This document shows, piece by piece, positions 42,181 through 50,763 of a DNA stretch of 64,000 nt. How positions within the stretch are numbered: position 1 is the first letter of the stretch; the number at the start of each line of letters is the position of its first letter. Both the position numbers and the translations under genes were made by a program. Source of the DNA: Staphylococcus equorum (GTDB taxonomy: Bacteria > Bacillota > Bacilli > Staphylococcales > Staphylococcaceae); contig NZ_CP118982.1 in the NCBI RefSeq assembly GCF_029024965.1, positions 1,922,001 to 1,986,000 of the forward strand, given 5' to 3'. The notes under the pieces were generated by a model. That model saw only the letters and a program-made list of their open reading frames with translations. It was not told where the DNA came from and made no database searches.

Positions 42181-42200
42181 CTTTATAGCGCTTTTTGATT
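42149..42200. terminator. 24-bp perfect palindrome, bidirectional terminator embedded in the coding 3' end
   Basis: Arms 42149-42172 and 42177-42200 are exact reverse complements around a 4-base loop (core CAAAAAGCGCTATAAAG). The A-runs and T-runs provide U-tracts both ways between convergent genes. The left arm encodes the flavoprotein's C-terminal SKSAIKLNN. Confidence 0.9.
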
Positions 42201-42201
42201 A

Positions 42202-42579
42202 TTAACGTTTCAGAGGCTTTATAGCAATTGTTCCGCGCATGACACAAATTAATCTATCTGTATCATCTTTAATATCTATATTCCAGACCTGTGTTGTCTT
42301 ACCCTCATGTATGATAGATGCTGTTGCGTAAATTGTACCCTCTGTAGTAGATCCAATATGATTTGCATTCATTTCTAATCCTAATGGTACATATTGAGCC
42401 GTATCGATTAAATATGCCGCACCCATAGAACAAGCTGTCTCTCCTAATGCTAAACTCGCACCACCATGTAAATAGCCAAATGGTTGTTTAACTTGATCCG
42501 TTACTGGCATAGACATAATTAACAAACCCTGTGCTTCTTTTTCTATTTTCATATTTAACGCTTCTAACATATTGGTCAT
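42202..42579 (-). CDS. PaaI-type hotdog thioesterase
   Basis: A 125-residue hotdog-fold acyl-CoA thioesterase. The helix motif is PFGYLHGGASLALGETACSMGAAY (HGG loop and catalytic Glu region), then LEMNANHIGSTTEGTIYATASIIHEGKTTQVW. Close relatives hydrolyse phenylacetyl-CoA-like or 1,4-dihydroxy-2-naphthoyl-CoA thioesters (MenI). No men genes are adjacent, so the substrate is unassigned. ATG 42579 is used because GGAGTG lies six bases upstream; the seven codons beyond have no site. Confidence 0.88.
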   Translation of the reverse strand: MTNMLEALNMKIEKEAQGLLIMSMPVTDQVKQPFGYLHGGASLALGETACSMGAAYLIDTAQYVPLGLEMNANHIGSTTEGTIYATASIIHEGKTTQVWNIDIKDDTDRLICVMRGTIAIKPLKR

Positions 42580-42609
42580 TGCTGTCACTCCGTTTTCCAC
42601 TTAATAGCT

Positions 42610-43926
42610 TTATAGTACCATAGCAGCAATTGTACCGAAAATAATTAACGGTATATTGTAAAACACAAAGTTAGGTATACACGTATCTCTAATGTGATCA
42701 TGCTGACCATCAACGTCTAATCCAGCAGTTGGGCCAAGTGTTGAATCACTTGCGGGCGAACCAGAATCACCTAACGCACTCGCTGTACCAATTAAAGCTA
42801 TAAGCCCCATTGTGCTTAATCCTAAAGATTCGCCTAACGGAACAAATAATGTAGCTATAATAGGTATCGTAGCAAATGATGAGCCAATACCTAACGTGAC
42901 AACTAATCCAATCAAATACATTACAATAATACTTATCAGTTTATTATCTCCTATGACACCACTTATGCCATTCACTAACTTAGAAATGTCACCTGTTTCA
43001 TTCATCACACCCGCAAAACCATTTGCAGATAAAATAACGACACCGATAAAGGACATAATTTGTATACCCTCAACAAATTTCTTATCTAATTCAGTCCATT
43101 TATATGCTCTAGAAATAAAGAATACTAGGACACCTGCTAATGCACCAAATATCATTGAATCAGTAAGTAATTGTACAAGGAATGTTGCGATAATGGAAAC
43201 TACTGTAACTATAAGTATATAAGGTTTAATTTCAGTGTGAGTTGTATCTTTTACTTCATCACGTTGTATATATTTTCTTGGCTTTCTATAATAGTATATA
43301 CCTGCAATCAAGCCGACAATATACCCTATCGATGGTATAAGCATCGATTTCCAAATCATACCCATTTCAATTGGATGATCTGCTTTTGAAAAACCACTTT
43401 GAATAATTTGGTGGTAAATCTGTCCAAAACCAAAAGGCATAAGAACATAAGGAAAACATAAACCAAAGCCAATGATGATTGCTATTTGTCTTCTATCGAT
43501 ATTAAGTTCATTAAATAAACTGATTAATGGTGGAATAACGATTGGGATAAATGCAATATGTACAGGAATTAAGTTCTGACTCATTATACTTATCGCTAAT
43601 AATGCAACAATAATAATAATTTTCACTTTTACTCGTGACATTTTACTATTTTCAGCATGAATAGCATCTATAATTTTATTCACTAAATAATCGGTAATGC
43701 CACTATAAGAAATAAGTGCTGCAAAACCACCTAACAAGGCATAACTAAGTGCTACTTCAGCACCATCTACTATATTTTTACCAAATACGGACACAATTTC
43801 AGTGATATTCATTCCTGAAATTAAGCCACCTACGAGCGCACCAATAAATAAACTTATCACTACATTTAATCTACATAAACATAAGACAATCATCAGTACG
43901 ACTGCTATAACTACTGCATTTATCAC
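42610..43926 (-). CDS. NhaC-family Na+/H+ antiporter
   Basis: A 438-residue membrane protein with about 11 segments from the Na+/H+ antiporter family (NhaC superfamily, YuiF-like). Characteristic pieces: LFIGALVGGLISGMNITE, LLGGFAALISYSGIT, ISIMSQNLIPVHIAFIPIVIPPL. IGTASALGDSGSPASDSTLGPTAGL is the signature ion-site region near the C-terminus. Start is GTG 43926 behind AAAGGAG (9 bases). The gene precedes the thioesterase by 30 bases and may share a transcript. It complements Mnh in sodium and pH control. Confidence 0.88.
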   Translation of the reverse strand: MINAVVIAVVLMIVLCLCRLNVVISLFIGALVGGLISGMNITEIVSVFGKNIVDGAEVALSYALLGGFAALISYSGITDYLVNKIIDAIHAENSKMSRVKVKIIIIVALLAISIMSQNLIPVHIAFIPIVIPPLISLFNELNIDRRQIAIIIGFGLCFPYVLMPFGFGQIYHQIIQSGFSKADHPIEMGMIWKSMLIPSIGYIVGLIAGIYYYRKPRKYIQRDEVKDTTHTEIKPYILIVTVVSIIATFLVQLLTDSMIFGALAGVLVFFISRAYKWTELDKKFVEGIQIMSFIGVVILSANGFAGVMNETGDISKLVNGISGVIGDNKLISIIVMYLIGLVVTLGIGSSFATIPIIATLFVPLGESLGLSTMGLIALIGTASALGDSGSPASDSTLGPTAGLDVDGQHDHIRDTCIPNFVFYNIPLIIFGTIAAMVL

Positions 43927-44102
43927 AAAGCATGACTCCTTTACCACGTTATCGAACTAAAGCGTTACGAAATTTATAATATCAATATCCACTTCAATTG
44001 TCAATGGCATTTATCCAATGTGTTTCCATATTTTTAGCTCATTGGTAATTCATAACCTACTGTCAAATGATTATTACATGTTTTTCATATTATAAATAGA
44101 AA

Positions 44103-44141
44103 AATGGAAAACCCTATAAAATAATTTATGAGTTTTCCATT
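44103..44141 (-). terminator. terminator of the leucyl aminopeptidase gene
   Basis: AATGGAAAAC (44103-44112) / GTTTTCCATT (44132-44141), perfect 10-bp stem with a 19-base loop, 36 bases past the stop. Confidence 0.6.
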
Positions 44142-44177
44142 AAAATAATAACAAAATGATTTAAATTACTTTAACAT

Positions 44178-45656
44178 TTACTTTAATGTGCGCAACCATT
44201 GAACAATAGTTGGAATTAAATAGCCTGTCGGTCCTTTTGGTCCTTTATATGTGTTGCTTTCAGTTGTTGCAGGCCCTGCAATGTCAAAATGTAAATGAGG
44301 TGTCTCACCTGCAAAATGATTAATAAATGTAGCAGCAAACAAAGCTTTTCCATGACCATTCGTATGATTCACTAAATCAGCGACTTCACTTTTATGGATT
44401 AAACTTTGTTCTGTAGAGGTCATTGGTAATTCAAAAACATATTCGTCTACTAATTGTGCTTTAGCAATTATAGCCTCAAGCTGGTGTTCTGCGTTATGTT
44501 TAAACACTGCAGCTTTATCTTCACCAAGTGCGGCTACAGCTGCGCCGGTTAAAGTTGCAAAATCAAGAATTACTTGTGGCTGAAATTGGTTTGCATAAAA
44601 TACTGCATCACCTAATACTAAGCGTCCTTCAGCATCCGTATTCAATACTTCAACAGATTCACCGTTTAACGCTGTATAAACATCGTCAGGTTTCATAGCT
44701 ATTTCATTCACCATATTTTCAGCAGCTGCAATAACCCCTACAATATTTACTTTTAGTTTTAATTGGCGTGCTGCTTCAATCATTGCGATCACATTCGCAG
44801 AACCACACATATCATACTTCATCGTTTGCATGCCTATTTTCGGCTTAATAGAATAGCCACCCGAATCGTAAGTGATACCTTTACCTACAAGTGCTATAGG
44901 CTCAGCATCCGCATTGCCTCCATTATATGTAAGTGTAATAACTCTAGGACCATGCTTTGAACCTTTACCAACTGCATGTATCAATCCAAAGCCTTCACGT
45001 TGTACGGTATCGCTATCTTTAATATCGACAGCAACGTCTGTATCTTTAAAGTGATTTTGAATGCATTCAGCATAATAACCTGGTGTTAATATATTAGGCG
45101 GTATATTACTATAATCGCGCGCTAAATTAATCGATGAACCAATAATTAATCCTTGCTTAACAAATGTGTGCACTGCTGAACTTTCTGTATGTATATCTAA
45201 ATCAAGTTGATAAGGCGGCATTTTATTCGTTTTATAGCCATCAAATTGATACGTTGCTTGTTCACTTTGTTGCCCTAAAATTTCTGCAACCGTATCTATC
45301 GTAATTACTTGAGAGCCAAACGTATCAAATAAGAGTGAAGCCTGAGTAATTCTATCTTTTTTTAAATATTGAAATAAGTTGCCAAATACTTTTAAAAAAT
45401 CACTATAGTTTGTTGTTTTTAAATTGCCTAAACCAACTGTGATGAGTTTTAATTTTTTACCATTTAATGAAAACAGTGTACTAGAAATTGTCCCAACATT
45501 TGTATTAATAATTTGATTGCGTTTTAGTTCTTCTAATTTTTCAATTATATTTTCATCTTCTATAGTTAACTCACTAATTTGATTCAAGTGTTCTGGCACA
45601 CCAACTACTAAAGTTTTATTGTTAATATTAGTATTGCTTTGCATTGTTACTTGCAT
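44178..45656 (-). CDS. pepA: leucyl aminopeptidase, M17 family
   Basis: A 492-residue cytosolic Zn/Mn aminopeptidase that trims N-terminal residues of peptides. The M17 catalytic domain is complete: [17 protein letters not shown] (metal-binding Lys/Asp), [15 protein letters not shown] and the signature [24 protein letters not shown] and [13 protein letters not shown] end the fold. The N-terminal domain (1-160) is poorly conserved as usual. Start ATG 45656, seven bases after GAGGG. It lies downstream of the ndhC terminator, so it has its own promoter. Confidence 0.93.
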   Translation of the reverse strand: MQVTMQSNTNINNKTLVVGVPEHLNQISELTIEDENIIEKLEELKRNQIINTNVGTISSTLFSLNGKKLKLITVGLGNLKTTNYSDFLKVFGNLFQYLKKDRITQASLLFDTFGSQVITIDTVAEILGQQSEQATYQFDGYKTNKMPPYQLDLDIHTESSAVHTFVKQGLIIGSSINLARDYSNIPPNILTPGYYAECIQNHFKDTDVAVDIKDSDTVQREGFGLIHAVGKGSKHGPRVITLTYNGGNADAEPIALVGKGITYDSGGYSIKPKIGMQTMKYDMCGSANVIAMIEAARQLKLKVNIVGVIAAAENMVNEIAMKPDDVYTALNGESVEVLNTDAEGRLVLGDAVFYANQFQPQVILDFATLTGAAVAALGEDKAAVFKHNAEHQLEAIIAKAQLVDEYVFELPMTSTEQSLIHKSEVADLVNHTNGHGKALFAATFINHFAGETPHLHFDIAGPATTESNTYKGPKGPTGYLIPTIVQWLRTLK

Positions 45657-45762
45657 TGCGCATCCCTCTTTTTCAATTATATTTTTAATGTGTCATTATC
45701 TATCCATTATTTTATTAAAAATAATACTACAGTTTATATGGCTTAGTGCTTTTTTATTTAAT

Positions 45763-45797
45763 AAAAAGACCTATCTATTTACTAGACAGGTCTTTTT
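45763..45797 (-). terminator. terminator of ndhC
   Basis: AAAAAGACCTATCTA (45763-45777) pairs with TAGACAGGTCTTTTT (45783-45797) with one G-T pair and a 5-base loop; 49 bases past the ndhC stop. Confidence 0.85.
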
Positions 45798-45845
45798 AAG
45801 TACAGAATCACATAGTGCATGCGCCTGTATTATTTAATTGCTATA

Positions 45846-47054
45846 TTAAAATTTACCTTTTTTAAATGCTAAGCCGACACCGCCAAGTTTGTAAACTGCA
45901 CGTGTATCGATAACTTTTTTCATGAAAGCAGCTTTTTTACCTTGAATATCTTTACCGTAAACAACGCCTACACCATCATCAGAACCTAATGAACATACAG
46001 TACCACGATCAACATATTCAAATTCTTGAGTTGGTTGACCTTCTAAAATATTTATAATATTTTTAGCAGTTTGTTCACCTTGTTGCATAGCAATTTGCGC
46101 AGTTGTTGGTAATGGACGTTCTTCACCAGCTGGAATAAATGCAGAAACATCACCAATTGCAAAGACATCGTCATAACCTTCTATAGTTAAATCTTGTTTA
46201 GTAACGATGCGTCCACGTTTAACACCTTCAAATGATTCTTCCATTAAATTGCTACCACGAACACCAGCAGCCCATACAACTGTATTAGCTTCTAGTTGTT
46301 GCTCTTCATCGTTAACTTTTACTACGAAACCTTTTTCGTTAGCTGCAACGATTGGAGTACCAATTTTGAATTCTACGCCTCTATCTTCTAAGTAACTTAC
46401 AGCGTGGTTAACTAATTCATCAGAGAACATTGGTAACATTTTTGGAGCAGCTTCGACACAAGTAATTTTAACTTTGCCTTGTTCTACACCATATTTATTA
46501 CATAATTCAGGGATGCGGTCAGTTAATTCACCTAAGAATTCCACACCAGTAAATCCTGCGCCACCAACAATAATAGCTAAATCTTTGTCATCTTTTTGTT
46601 TAGAAGATGCATAGTTAGCAAATTTATCTTCGATATGACGAGATAATTTACGAGCAGTTAAAACGTTTTCGATTTGGAAAGCATGGTCTTTCATGCCTTT
46701 GATACCAAATGTTTCAGTTTCGAAACCTAATGATACAACTAAGATATCGTAATCAAAAATACCAGCGTCAGTTTCTACTTTTTTAGCATTGCGGTCGATT
46801 TTTGTAACTTCTGCTTTAACAAAGTTAACTTTGTCTTTGTTTACTACACTTTCAACTGGATATAGTAAATCTTCATAGCTAATCGTACCTGCTGAAGCTT
46901 CATGTAACCAAGTAGCTTCATAATGGTAATCATTTTTATTAATTAATGTAACTTCAGCTTCATCTGCTGAAATTTGCTTTTGTAATTTTGTAATAGTTTG
47001 TAAACCTGCATAACCCGCGCCTAAAACTAATACTTTTTTACGATCTTGAGCCAT
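45846..47054 (-). CDS. ndhC: type II NADH dehydrogenase (NdhC-like)
   Basis: A 402-residue membrane-associated NDH-2 that passes electrons from NADH to menaquinone without pumping protons. It is the main respiratory entry point in staphylococci, which lack complex I. FAD fold: [21 protein letters not shown] fold: [17 protein letters not shown]; second FAD motif [11 protein letters not shown]; quinone-side [18 protein letters not shown] 47054 (MAQDRKK) is used: AGGTG lies six bases upstream, and the GTG three codons earlier is part of that site. The symbol follows the S. aureus ndhC/ndhF naming as I recall it. Confidence 0.93.
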   Translation of the reverse strand: MAQDRKKVLVLGAGYAGLQTITKLQKQISADEAEVTLINKNDYHYEATWLHEASAGTISYEDLLYPVESVVNKDKVNFVKAEVTKIDRNAKKVETDAGIFDYDILVVSLGFETETFGIKGMKDHAFQIENVLTARKLSRHIEDKFANYASSKQKDDKDLAIIVGGAGFTGVEFLGELTDRIPELCNKYGVEQGKVKITCVEAAPKMLPMFSDELVNHAVSYLEDRGVEFKIGTPIVAANEKGFVVKVNDEEQQLEANTVVWAAGVRGSNLMEESFEGVKRGRIVTKQDLTIEGYDDVFAIGDVSAFIPAGEERPLPTTAQIAMQQGEQTAKNIINILEGQPTQEFEYVDRGTVCSLGSDDGVGVVYGKDIQGKKAAFMKKVIDTRAVYKLGGVGLAFKKGKF

Positions 47055-47229
47055 TTCATTCACCTAAACTTTCATAATTTTTTTGTTGCCTTAGTCTTTT
47101 GCTATACCCTATATTTTAATTAGTAATTCACAAAAAAGACATTTTTTATCCAATACTAATTTTATAGTTTTTATAGCTTATTTTCAAGCGCTAATGCCCA
47201 TATTGTTTATTATTTCACATAAACTTATA

Positions 47230-47273
47230 AAAGGCTATAGCTCACCTTGGATATTATGCGAACTATAGCCTTT
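47230..47273 (-). terminator. terminator of the sufA unit
   Basis: AAAGGCTATAG (47230-47240) / CTATAGCCTTT (47263-47273), perfect 11-bp stem, 22-base loop, just past the sufA-like stop. Confidence 0.7.
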
Positions 47274-47290
47274 AAATTTTAAAAATTAAA

Positions 47291-47650
47291 TTAACAATCT
47301 TCTGGAGAACCAGCAACTTTGGCTGTTCTAAATGAACTACCGCAACCGCAAGATGCAATTGCGTTTGGATTATCAATTTGGAAACCGCCGCCCATGAGTG
47401 ACTGTTTGAAATCAATTCTAGTACCATCTAATACAGGTTTGTCATATTTTTCTACAAGTATCTTCAAACCGTGGACTTCCAAGACTTCATCATTTTCACC
47501 TGGCTCTGCTTCAGCTGACATACCATAAGTAAGGCCTGTACAACCTCCACCATTTATTTTAATTTTTAAATAACCATCTGCCATATCATTTTGCTGTAAC
47601 ATGTCTTTTACTTCATATGCTGCTGCTTCAGTTATTTCAACTACTGCCAT
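47291..47650 (-). CDS. sufA: A-type Fe-S carrier (SufA/IscA/HesB family)
   Basis: A 119-residue HesB-fold protein that carries Fe-S clusters from the SufBCD scaffold to client enzymes. Conserved cysteines: Cys37 in GGGCTGLTYG, and Cys101/Cys103 in SCGCGSSF; Cys119 at the C-terminus is an extra. SLMGGGFQIDNPNA is the family loop. GGAGG precedes ATG 47650, and the gene sits 12 bases downstream of the yuzB-like gene, so the two are cotranscribed. Confidence 0.92.
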   Translation of the reverse strand: MAVVEITEAAAYEVKDMLQQNDMADGYLKIKINGGGCTGLTYGMSAEAEPGENDEVLEVHGLKILVEKYDKPVLDGTRIDFKQSLMGGGFQIDNPNAIASCGCGSSFRTAKVAGSPEDC

Positions 47651-47662
47651 TATAATTACCTC

Positions 47663-47899
47663 CTAAAAAATCCATGTTTCTTCTATATGTGCGTAAATTT
47701 TTTGTAATAAGTCATCTGGCGATTCACCTTCAACGATATCACCATTCACTAGTGCGTACAACCCACTTGAACATAGTCCACAATTTTGTAAGCAACCATA
47801 TTCTAATACGTCTACTTCTGGGTCATTTTCAAGTTGATTATATACGTAGTCCCCACCTTTCGCTAAATTCGAAATGCAGAACTCAATTATTGGATTCAT
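47663..47899 (-). CDS. YuzB/UPF0349 (DUF1450) small cysteine protein
   Basis: A 78-residue protein of the UPF0349 family. Four cysteines are present: Cys8 in IEFCISN, and Cys36, Cys40 and Cys43 in [10 protein letters not shown]. The alpha/beta size and Cys spacing resemble thioredoxin-fold [2Fe-2S] ferredoxins, but that is my inference; no function is established. ATG 47899 follows GAGAGGGTG; the longer frame is not supported. It is the promoter-proximal gene of a pair with sufA and divergent from ndhF, so an Fe-S or redox role is plausible. Confidence 0.85.
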   Translation of the reverse strand: MNPIIEFCISNLAKGGDYVYNQLENDPEVDVLEYGCLQNCGLCSSGLYALVNGDIVEGESPDDLLQKIYAHIEETWIF

Positions 47900-48353
47900 A
47901 ATACACCCTCTCATAAATTATCAATTAAGCAATTATAACAAACACTGCACATAGTTGACTACATACTAGCTTATAAAATCCACACTTTTATACTGTCTTA
48001 TCAACCAGAATAAACAATTGATTATAGATGTATAATTAATCAATTAGCCACATTTATTTATCAAATAGATTGCGTCAAAATAAGCCGTTATTACTTAAGT
48101 AGATGAAATAATAAATTCTGTTACAAATTAAATGTAATTACAAATAATAAAGTATCTACTTTATTTGTAGAAGTATTCAAAAAGGCTTATAATATATCTA
48201 AGTAAGCTGATTATAGAAAATTGGTATATCGATGAAAGACGAAATATGATTTAACCACATTATATTTAATAACTTACATTGACGAGTTGAAGATAAAATA
48301 CATCTCATTTTATCTTAATGCTCAATACAATTTTTACTAGAGGGGTATCACAA
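47900..48353. other. yuzB/ndhF divergent regulatory region
   Basis: 454 bases without a gene. It contains an inverted repeat (48140-48154 / 48157-48168) and a TATAAT hexamer at 48188-48193. That leaves a leader of about 150 bases before ndhF with no recognised RNA motif. Confidence 0.5.
48140..48193 (+). promoter_or_regulatory. candidate ndhF promoter overlapped by an inverted repeat
   Basis: -10 TATAAT (48188-48193) with TTGTAG (48165-48170) 17 bases upstream as a poor -35. The inverted repeat ACAAATAATAAAGTA / TACTTTATTTGT (48140-48168, 3-base bulge) runs into the -35, a place where a repressor could act. It does not match the Rex consensus. Confidence 0.4.
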
Positions 48354-49418
48354 ATGAAAAACTTAGTCTTATTAGGTGGCGGCTATGGAAATATGCGCAT
48401 CATGTCACATATTTTACCATCTGCACTTCCTGAAAATTATACGGTCACATTAATTGATCGTATGCCTTACCACTGTTTAAAGCCAGAGTTTTATGAGTTG
48501 GCTGCTGGTACTAAATCTGATAAGGATGTTCGTATGAATTTTCCTGATTCTGATCGCATCAACAATGTTTTTGGAGAAATTAATGATATCGATTTAGAAG
48601 ATCAAATTATTTCCGTTGGCAATACGAAAGTAGATTATGATGAATTAGTGATTGGTTTAGGCTGTGAAGATAAGTATCACAGTGTGCCAGGTGCTGAAGA
48701 ATACACACATAGTATTCAAACATTATCTAAATCTCGTGAGACATTCCACCATTTAAGCGAATTACCAAATGGCGCCAAAGTAGGTATCGTTGGTGCTGGG
48801 TTAAGTGGTATCGAATTAGCAAGTGAACTACGTGAAAGTCGAGAAGATTTAAAAATCTACCTCTATGACAGAGGCGAACGTATTCTACGTCGTTTTCCTG
48901 AAAAGTTAAGTCAATATATTGAAAATTGGTTTAAGAAAAATGATGTAACTGTAGTACCAAACTCTGATATTAATCGCGTAGAACCAGGCTGTATCTATAA
49001 TAATGATGTACCTGAAGAATTAGATTTAGTCGTATGGACTGCAGGTATTCAACCTGTTGAGGTAGTTAGAAACCTTCCAATAGACATTAGTAAAGGTGGC
49101 CGTGTTATTTTAAATCAATATCACCAAGTGCCTACCTACAAAAACGTCTATGTGGTAGGTGACTGTGCAGAATTACCGCACGCACCAAGTGCACAGCTCG
49201 CTGAAGCACAAGGTGATCAAATTGCAGATGTTATGAAATTACAATGGCAAGGTAAAGCACTTCCAGAAAAAATGCCTGAAATTAAAGTTCAAGGTTTCCT
49301 CGGCTCACTTGGGGATAAAAAAGGATTTGCTTATATAATGGACCGAACTGTTACCGGCCGCTTAGCTTCTATTTTAAAATCAGGCGTGCTATGGTTATAT
49401 AAATACCATAACGGTTAA
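48354..49418 (+). CDS. ndhF: NDH-2-like NAD(P)/FAD oxidoreductase (NdhF-like)
   Basis: A 354-residue flavoprotein, shorter than NdhC by about 50 residues. FAD fold LVLLGGGYGNMRIMSHIL, NADH fold VGIVGAGLSGIELASEL, second FAD motif VYVVGDCAELPHAPSAQLAEAQG, and a C-terminal GFLGSLGDKKGFAYI that may dock on the membrane. This corresponds in position to the second S. aureus NDH-2 homologue, ndhF. Start ATG 48354 (MKNLVLLGGGYG) behind AGAGGGG; the 12-codon longer frame would break the N-terminal strand. Confidence 0.88.
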   Translation: MKNLVLLGGGYGNMRIMSHILPSALPENYTVTLIDRMPYHCLKPEFYELAAGTKSDKDVRMNFPDSDRINNVFGEINDIDLEDQIISVGNTKVDYDELVIGLGCEDKYHSVPGAEEYTHSIQTLSKSRETFHHLSELPNGAKVGIVGAGLSGIELASELRESREDLKIYLYDRGERILRRFPEKLSQYIENWFKKNDVTVVPNSDINRVEPGCIYNNDVPEELDLVVWTAGIQPVEVVRNLPIDISKGGRVILNQYHQVPTYKNVYVVGDCAELPHAPSAQLAEAQGDQIADVMKLQWQGKALPEKMPEIKVQGFLGSLGDKKGFAYIMDRTVTGRLASILKSGVLWLYKYHNG

Positions 49419-49468
49419 AAAGTACTCTCTCCTCAAAATTAGTAATATGAAAAACAAATTTGGACAAT

Positions 49469-49509
49469 AAAGCGCTTAAGACATTATAATAAGATGTCTC
49501 AAGCGCTTT
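49469..49509. terminator. bidirectional terminator between ndhF and yuzD-like gene
   Basis: AAAGCGCTTAAGACAT (49469-49484) pairs with ATGTCTCAAGCGCTTT (49494-49509) with one mismatch; convergent genes on both sides. Confidence 0.85.
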
Positions 49510-49556
49510 ATCTTTTTAAAACGTAATATTTAATTGAAAGACTAAATAGGATGTGA

Positions 49557-49868
49557 TTAATGCGCATCCATAAATTTCGTTATATCTTTTAATTGTACAT
49601 AACCATCTGATACATATTCTTCATTTATAGTAACTAATGGATAGAATAATTCATCTTCTTGAATGCGTTCAATGTACTGTTGGTCATGATCTGTTAAGTT
49701 CTCAGTATCTTTTTCAATATCAATATATGTGAATTCAAACTGAACATCTGGATATTTCCTTTTTAACAATGGTTGTAACCAATCGTAAGTATTGCGTGCT
49801 GTTGGCGCATTAACGCAACTTGCACAAACAATATCTGCACCATAAACGATGACACTAGCTTTATTCAT
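49557..49868 (-). CDS. YuzD-family (DUF1462) thioredoxin-like protein
   Basis: A 103-residue protein of the YuzD/DUF1462 family, a thioredoxin-like fold: strand ASVIVYGADIVCASC with a CxxC pair (Cys15, Cys18), then VQFEFTYIDIE, and FYPLVTINEEYVSDGYV. The redox-active site is intact; partners are unknown. ATG 49868 has GGGGAATG upstream. It is divergent from nfu by about 105 bases, a conserved pairing that hints at an Fe-S-repair or thiol-redox role. Confidence 0.87.
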   Translation of the reverse strand: MNKASVIVYGADIVCASCVNAPTARNTYDWLQPLLKRKYPDVQFEFTYIDIEKDTENLTDHDQQYIERIQEDELFYPLVTINEEYVSDGYVQLKDITKFMDAH

Positions 49869-49974
49869 TTTAACATTCCCCTTTTGTATTGATTGATAGA
49901 TTTTTCCTTACATTTCTATTATAATAAAAAGATAAGTAGAATATGAAATAACTCACTTGAAAGGAGGCATTTCC

Positions 49975-50217
49975 ATGCCAACTGAAAACGTAACAATGTT
50001 TGATCAAGTAGCAGAAGTAATTGAAAAACTTCGTCCCTTCTTACTACGTGATGGCGGTGACTGTTCACTCGTTGATGTAGAAGATGGTATTGTTAAACTA
50101 CAACTACATGGTGCATGTGGTACATGCCCTAGTTCAACAATCACTTTAAAAGCAGGTATTGAACGTGCTTTGCATGAAGAAGTACCAGGAGTAATCGAAG
50201 TAGAACAAGTATTCTAA
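49975..50217 (+). CDS. nfu: NifU-like Fe-S carrier Nfu
   Basis: An 80-residue NifU C-terminal-domain protein that transfers [4Fe-4S] clusters to apo-enzymes such as aconitase. It has [20 protein letters not shown], and the cluster motif [18 protein letters not shown] (Cys48, Cys51). Start ATG 49975 lies behind AAAGGAGG; an open frame six codons longer reads through the ribosome site. Single-gene unit with its own terminator. Confidence 0.93.
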   Translation: MPTENVTMFDQVAEVIEKLRPFLLRDGGDCSLVDVEDGIVKLQLHGACGTCPSSTITLKAGIERALHEEVPGVIEVEQVF

Positions 50218-50319
50218 TTGATATATTCATATATAGATAACATCTCAAGATTAAGTTTCTTTCGAGCACTTTAATTAACTATTTCATTTTTGTAATGCGA
50301 ATAGTTTCAAAGCATAGTC

Positions 50320-50347
50320 AAGCTAAACGAATAACATCGTTTAGCTT
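50320..50347 (+). terminator. terminator of nfu
   Basis: AAGCTAAACGA (50320-50330) / TCGTTTAGCTT (50337-50347), perfect 11-bp stem, 6-base loop, then TTTATTTT. Confidence 0.85.
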
Positions 50348-50568
50348 TTTATTTTGCAAAAATTACAAGTGCTTTACTAGAAATGTATTCTCCGTCATAA
50401 TATCAATTTTCCGACTGATTATACAATATTCCGTACTTTTCCATCGTATATTTCTAGTGAATGCCACTTTTTGGATTGTTTAAAGTTAAACAAGAAGTGG
50501 AGTTATCTTAATGGCAATAAGCATAAAGAAAATTGTTGATCATCGAGCTACTCAAATATATAAAACAT

Positions 50569-50614
50569 AAAAATGATGGCTTCTATTTTATTTCACATAG
50601 AAACCATCATTTTT
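50569..50614 (-). terminator. terminator of the dlt operon
   Basis: AAAAATGATGGCTTCTA (50569-50585) pairs with TAGAAACCATCATTTTT (50598-50614) with one mismatch, 150 bases past the dltD stop. Confidence 0.75.
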
Positions 50615-50763
50615 CAGTTATCTAAGAAGCTTATGTTCCAGATTTAATCCATAATTTTAACTATAAAAAAGAATAGAAGCGTTGAAACTTTCACATTTTC
50701 AATTCAGACAACAACTTGATTGATTTAACAATAGACTCTGAAACTTGTTAGTAAAATGCTAAA

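Larger units (their letters stand above)
50218..50763. other. nfu/dltD intergenic region
   Basis: 546 bases. Holds the nfu terminator (50320-50347), the dlt terminator (50569-50614), a long-range inverted repeat ACTAGAAAT (50376-50384) / ATTTCTAGT (50450-50458), and two tiny open frames, 50461-50511 (MPLFGLFKVKQEVELS) and 50511-50570. None of them has a clear ribosome site. No gene can be supported. Confidence 0.5.

Noticed and set aside
47054..47200. Rex-binding site upstream of ndhC (TTGTGAA)
   Set aside because: Only one half-site is present; the paired TTCACAA is missing.
50461..50570. Two tiny frames, MPLFGLFKVKQEVELS and a 19-residue frame
   Set aside because: No clear ribosome site for the first, no recognisable family, not resembling phenol-soluble modulins or known type I toxins; kept only as a low-interest observation.
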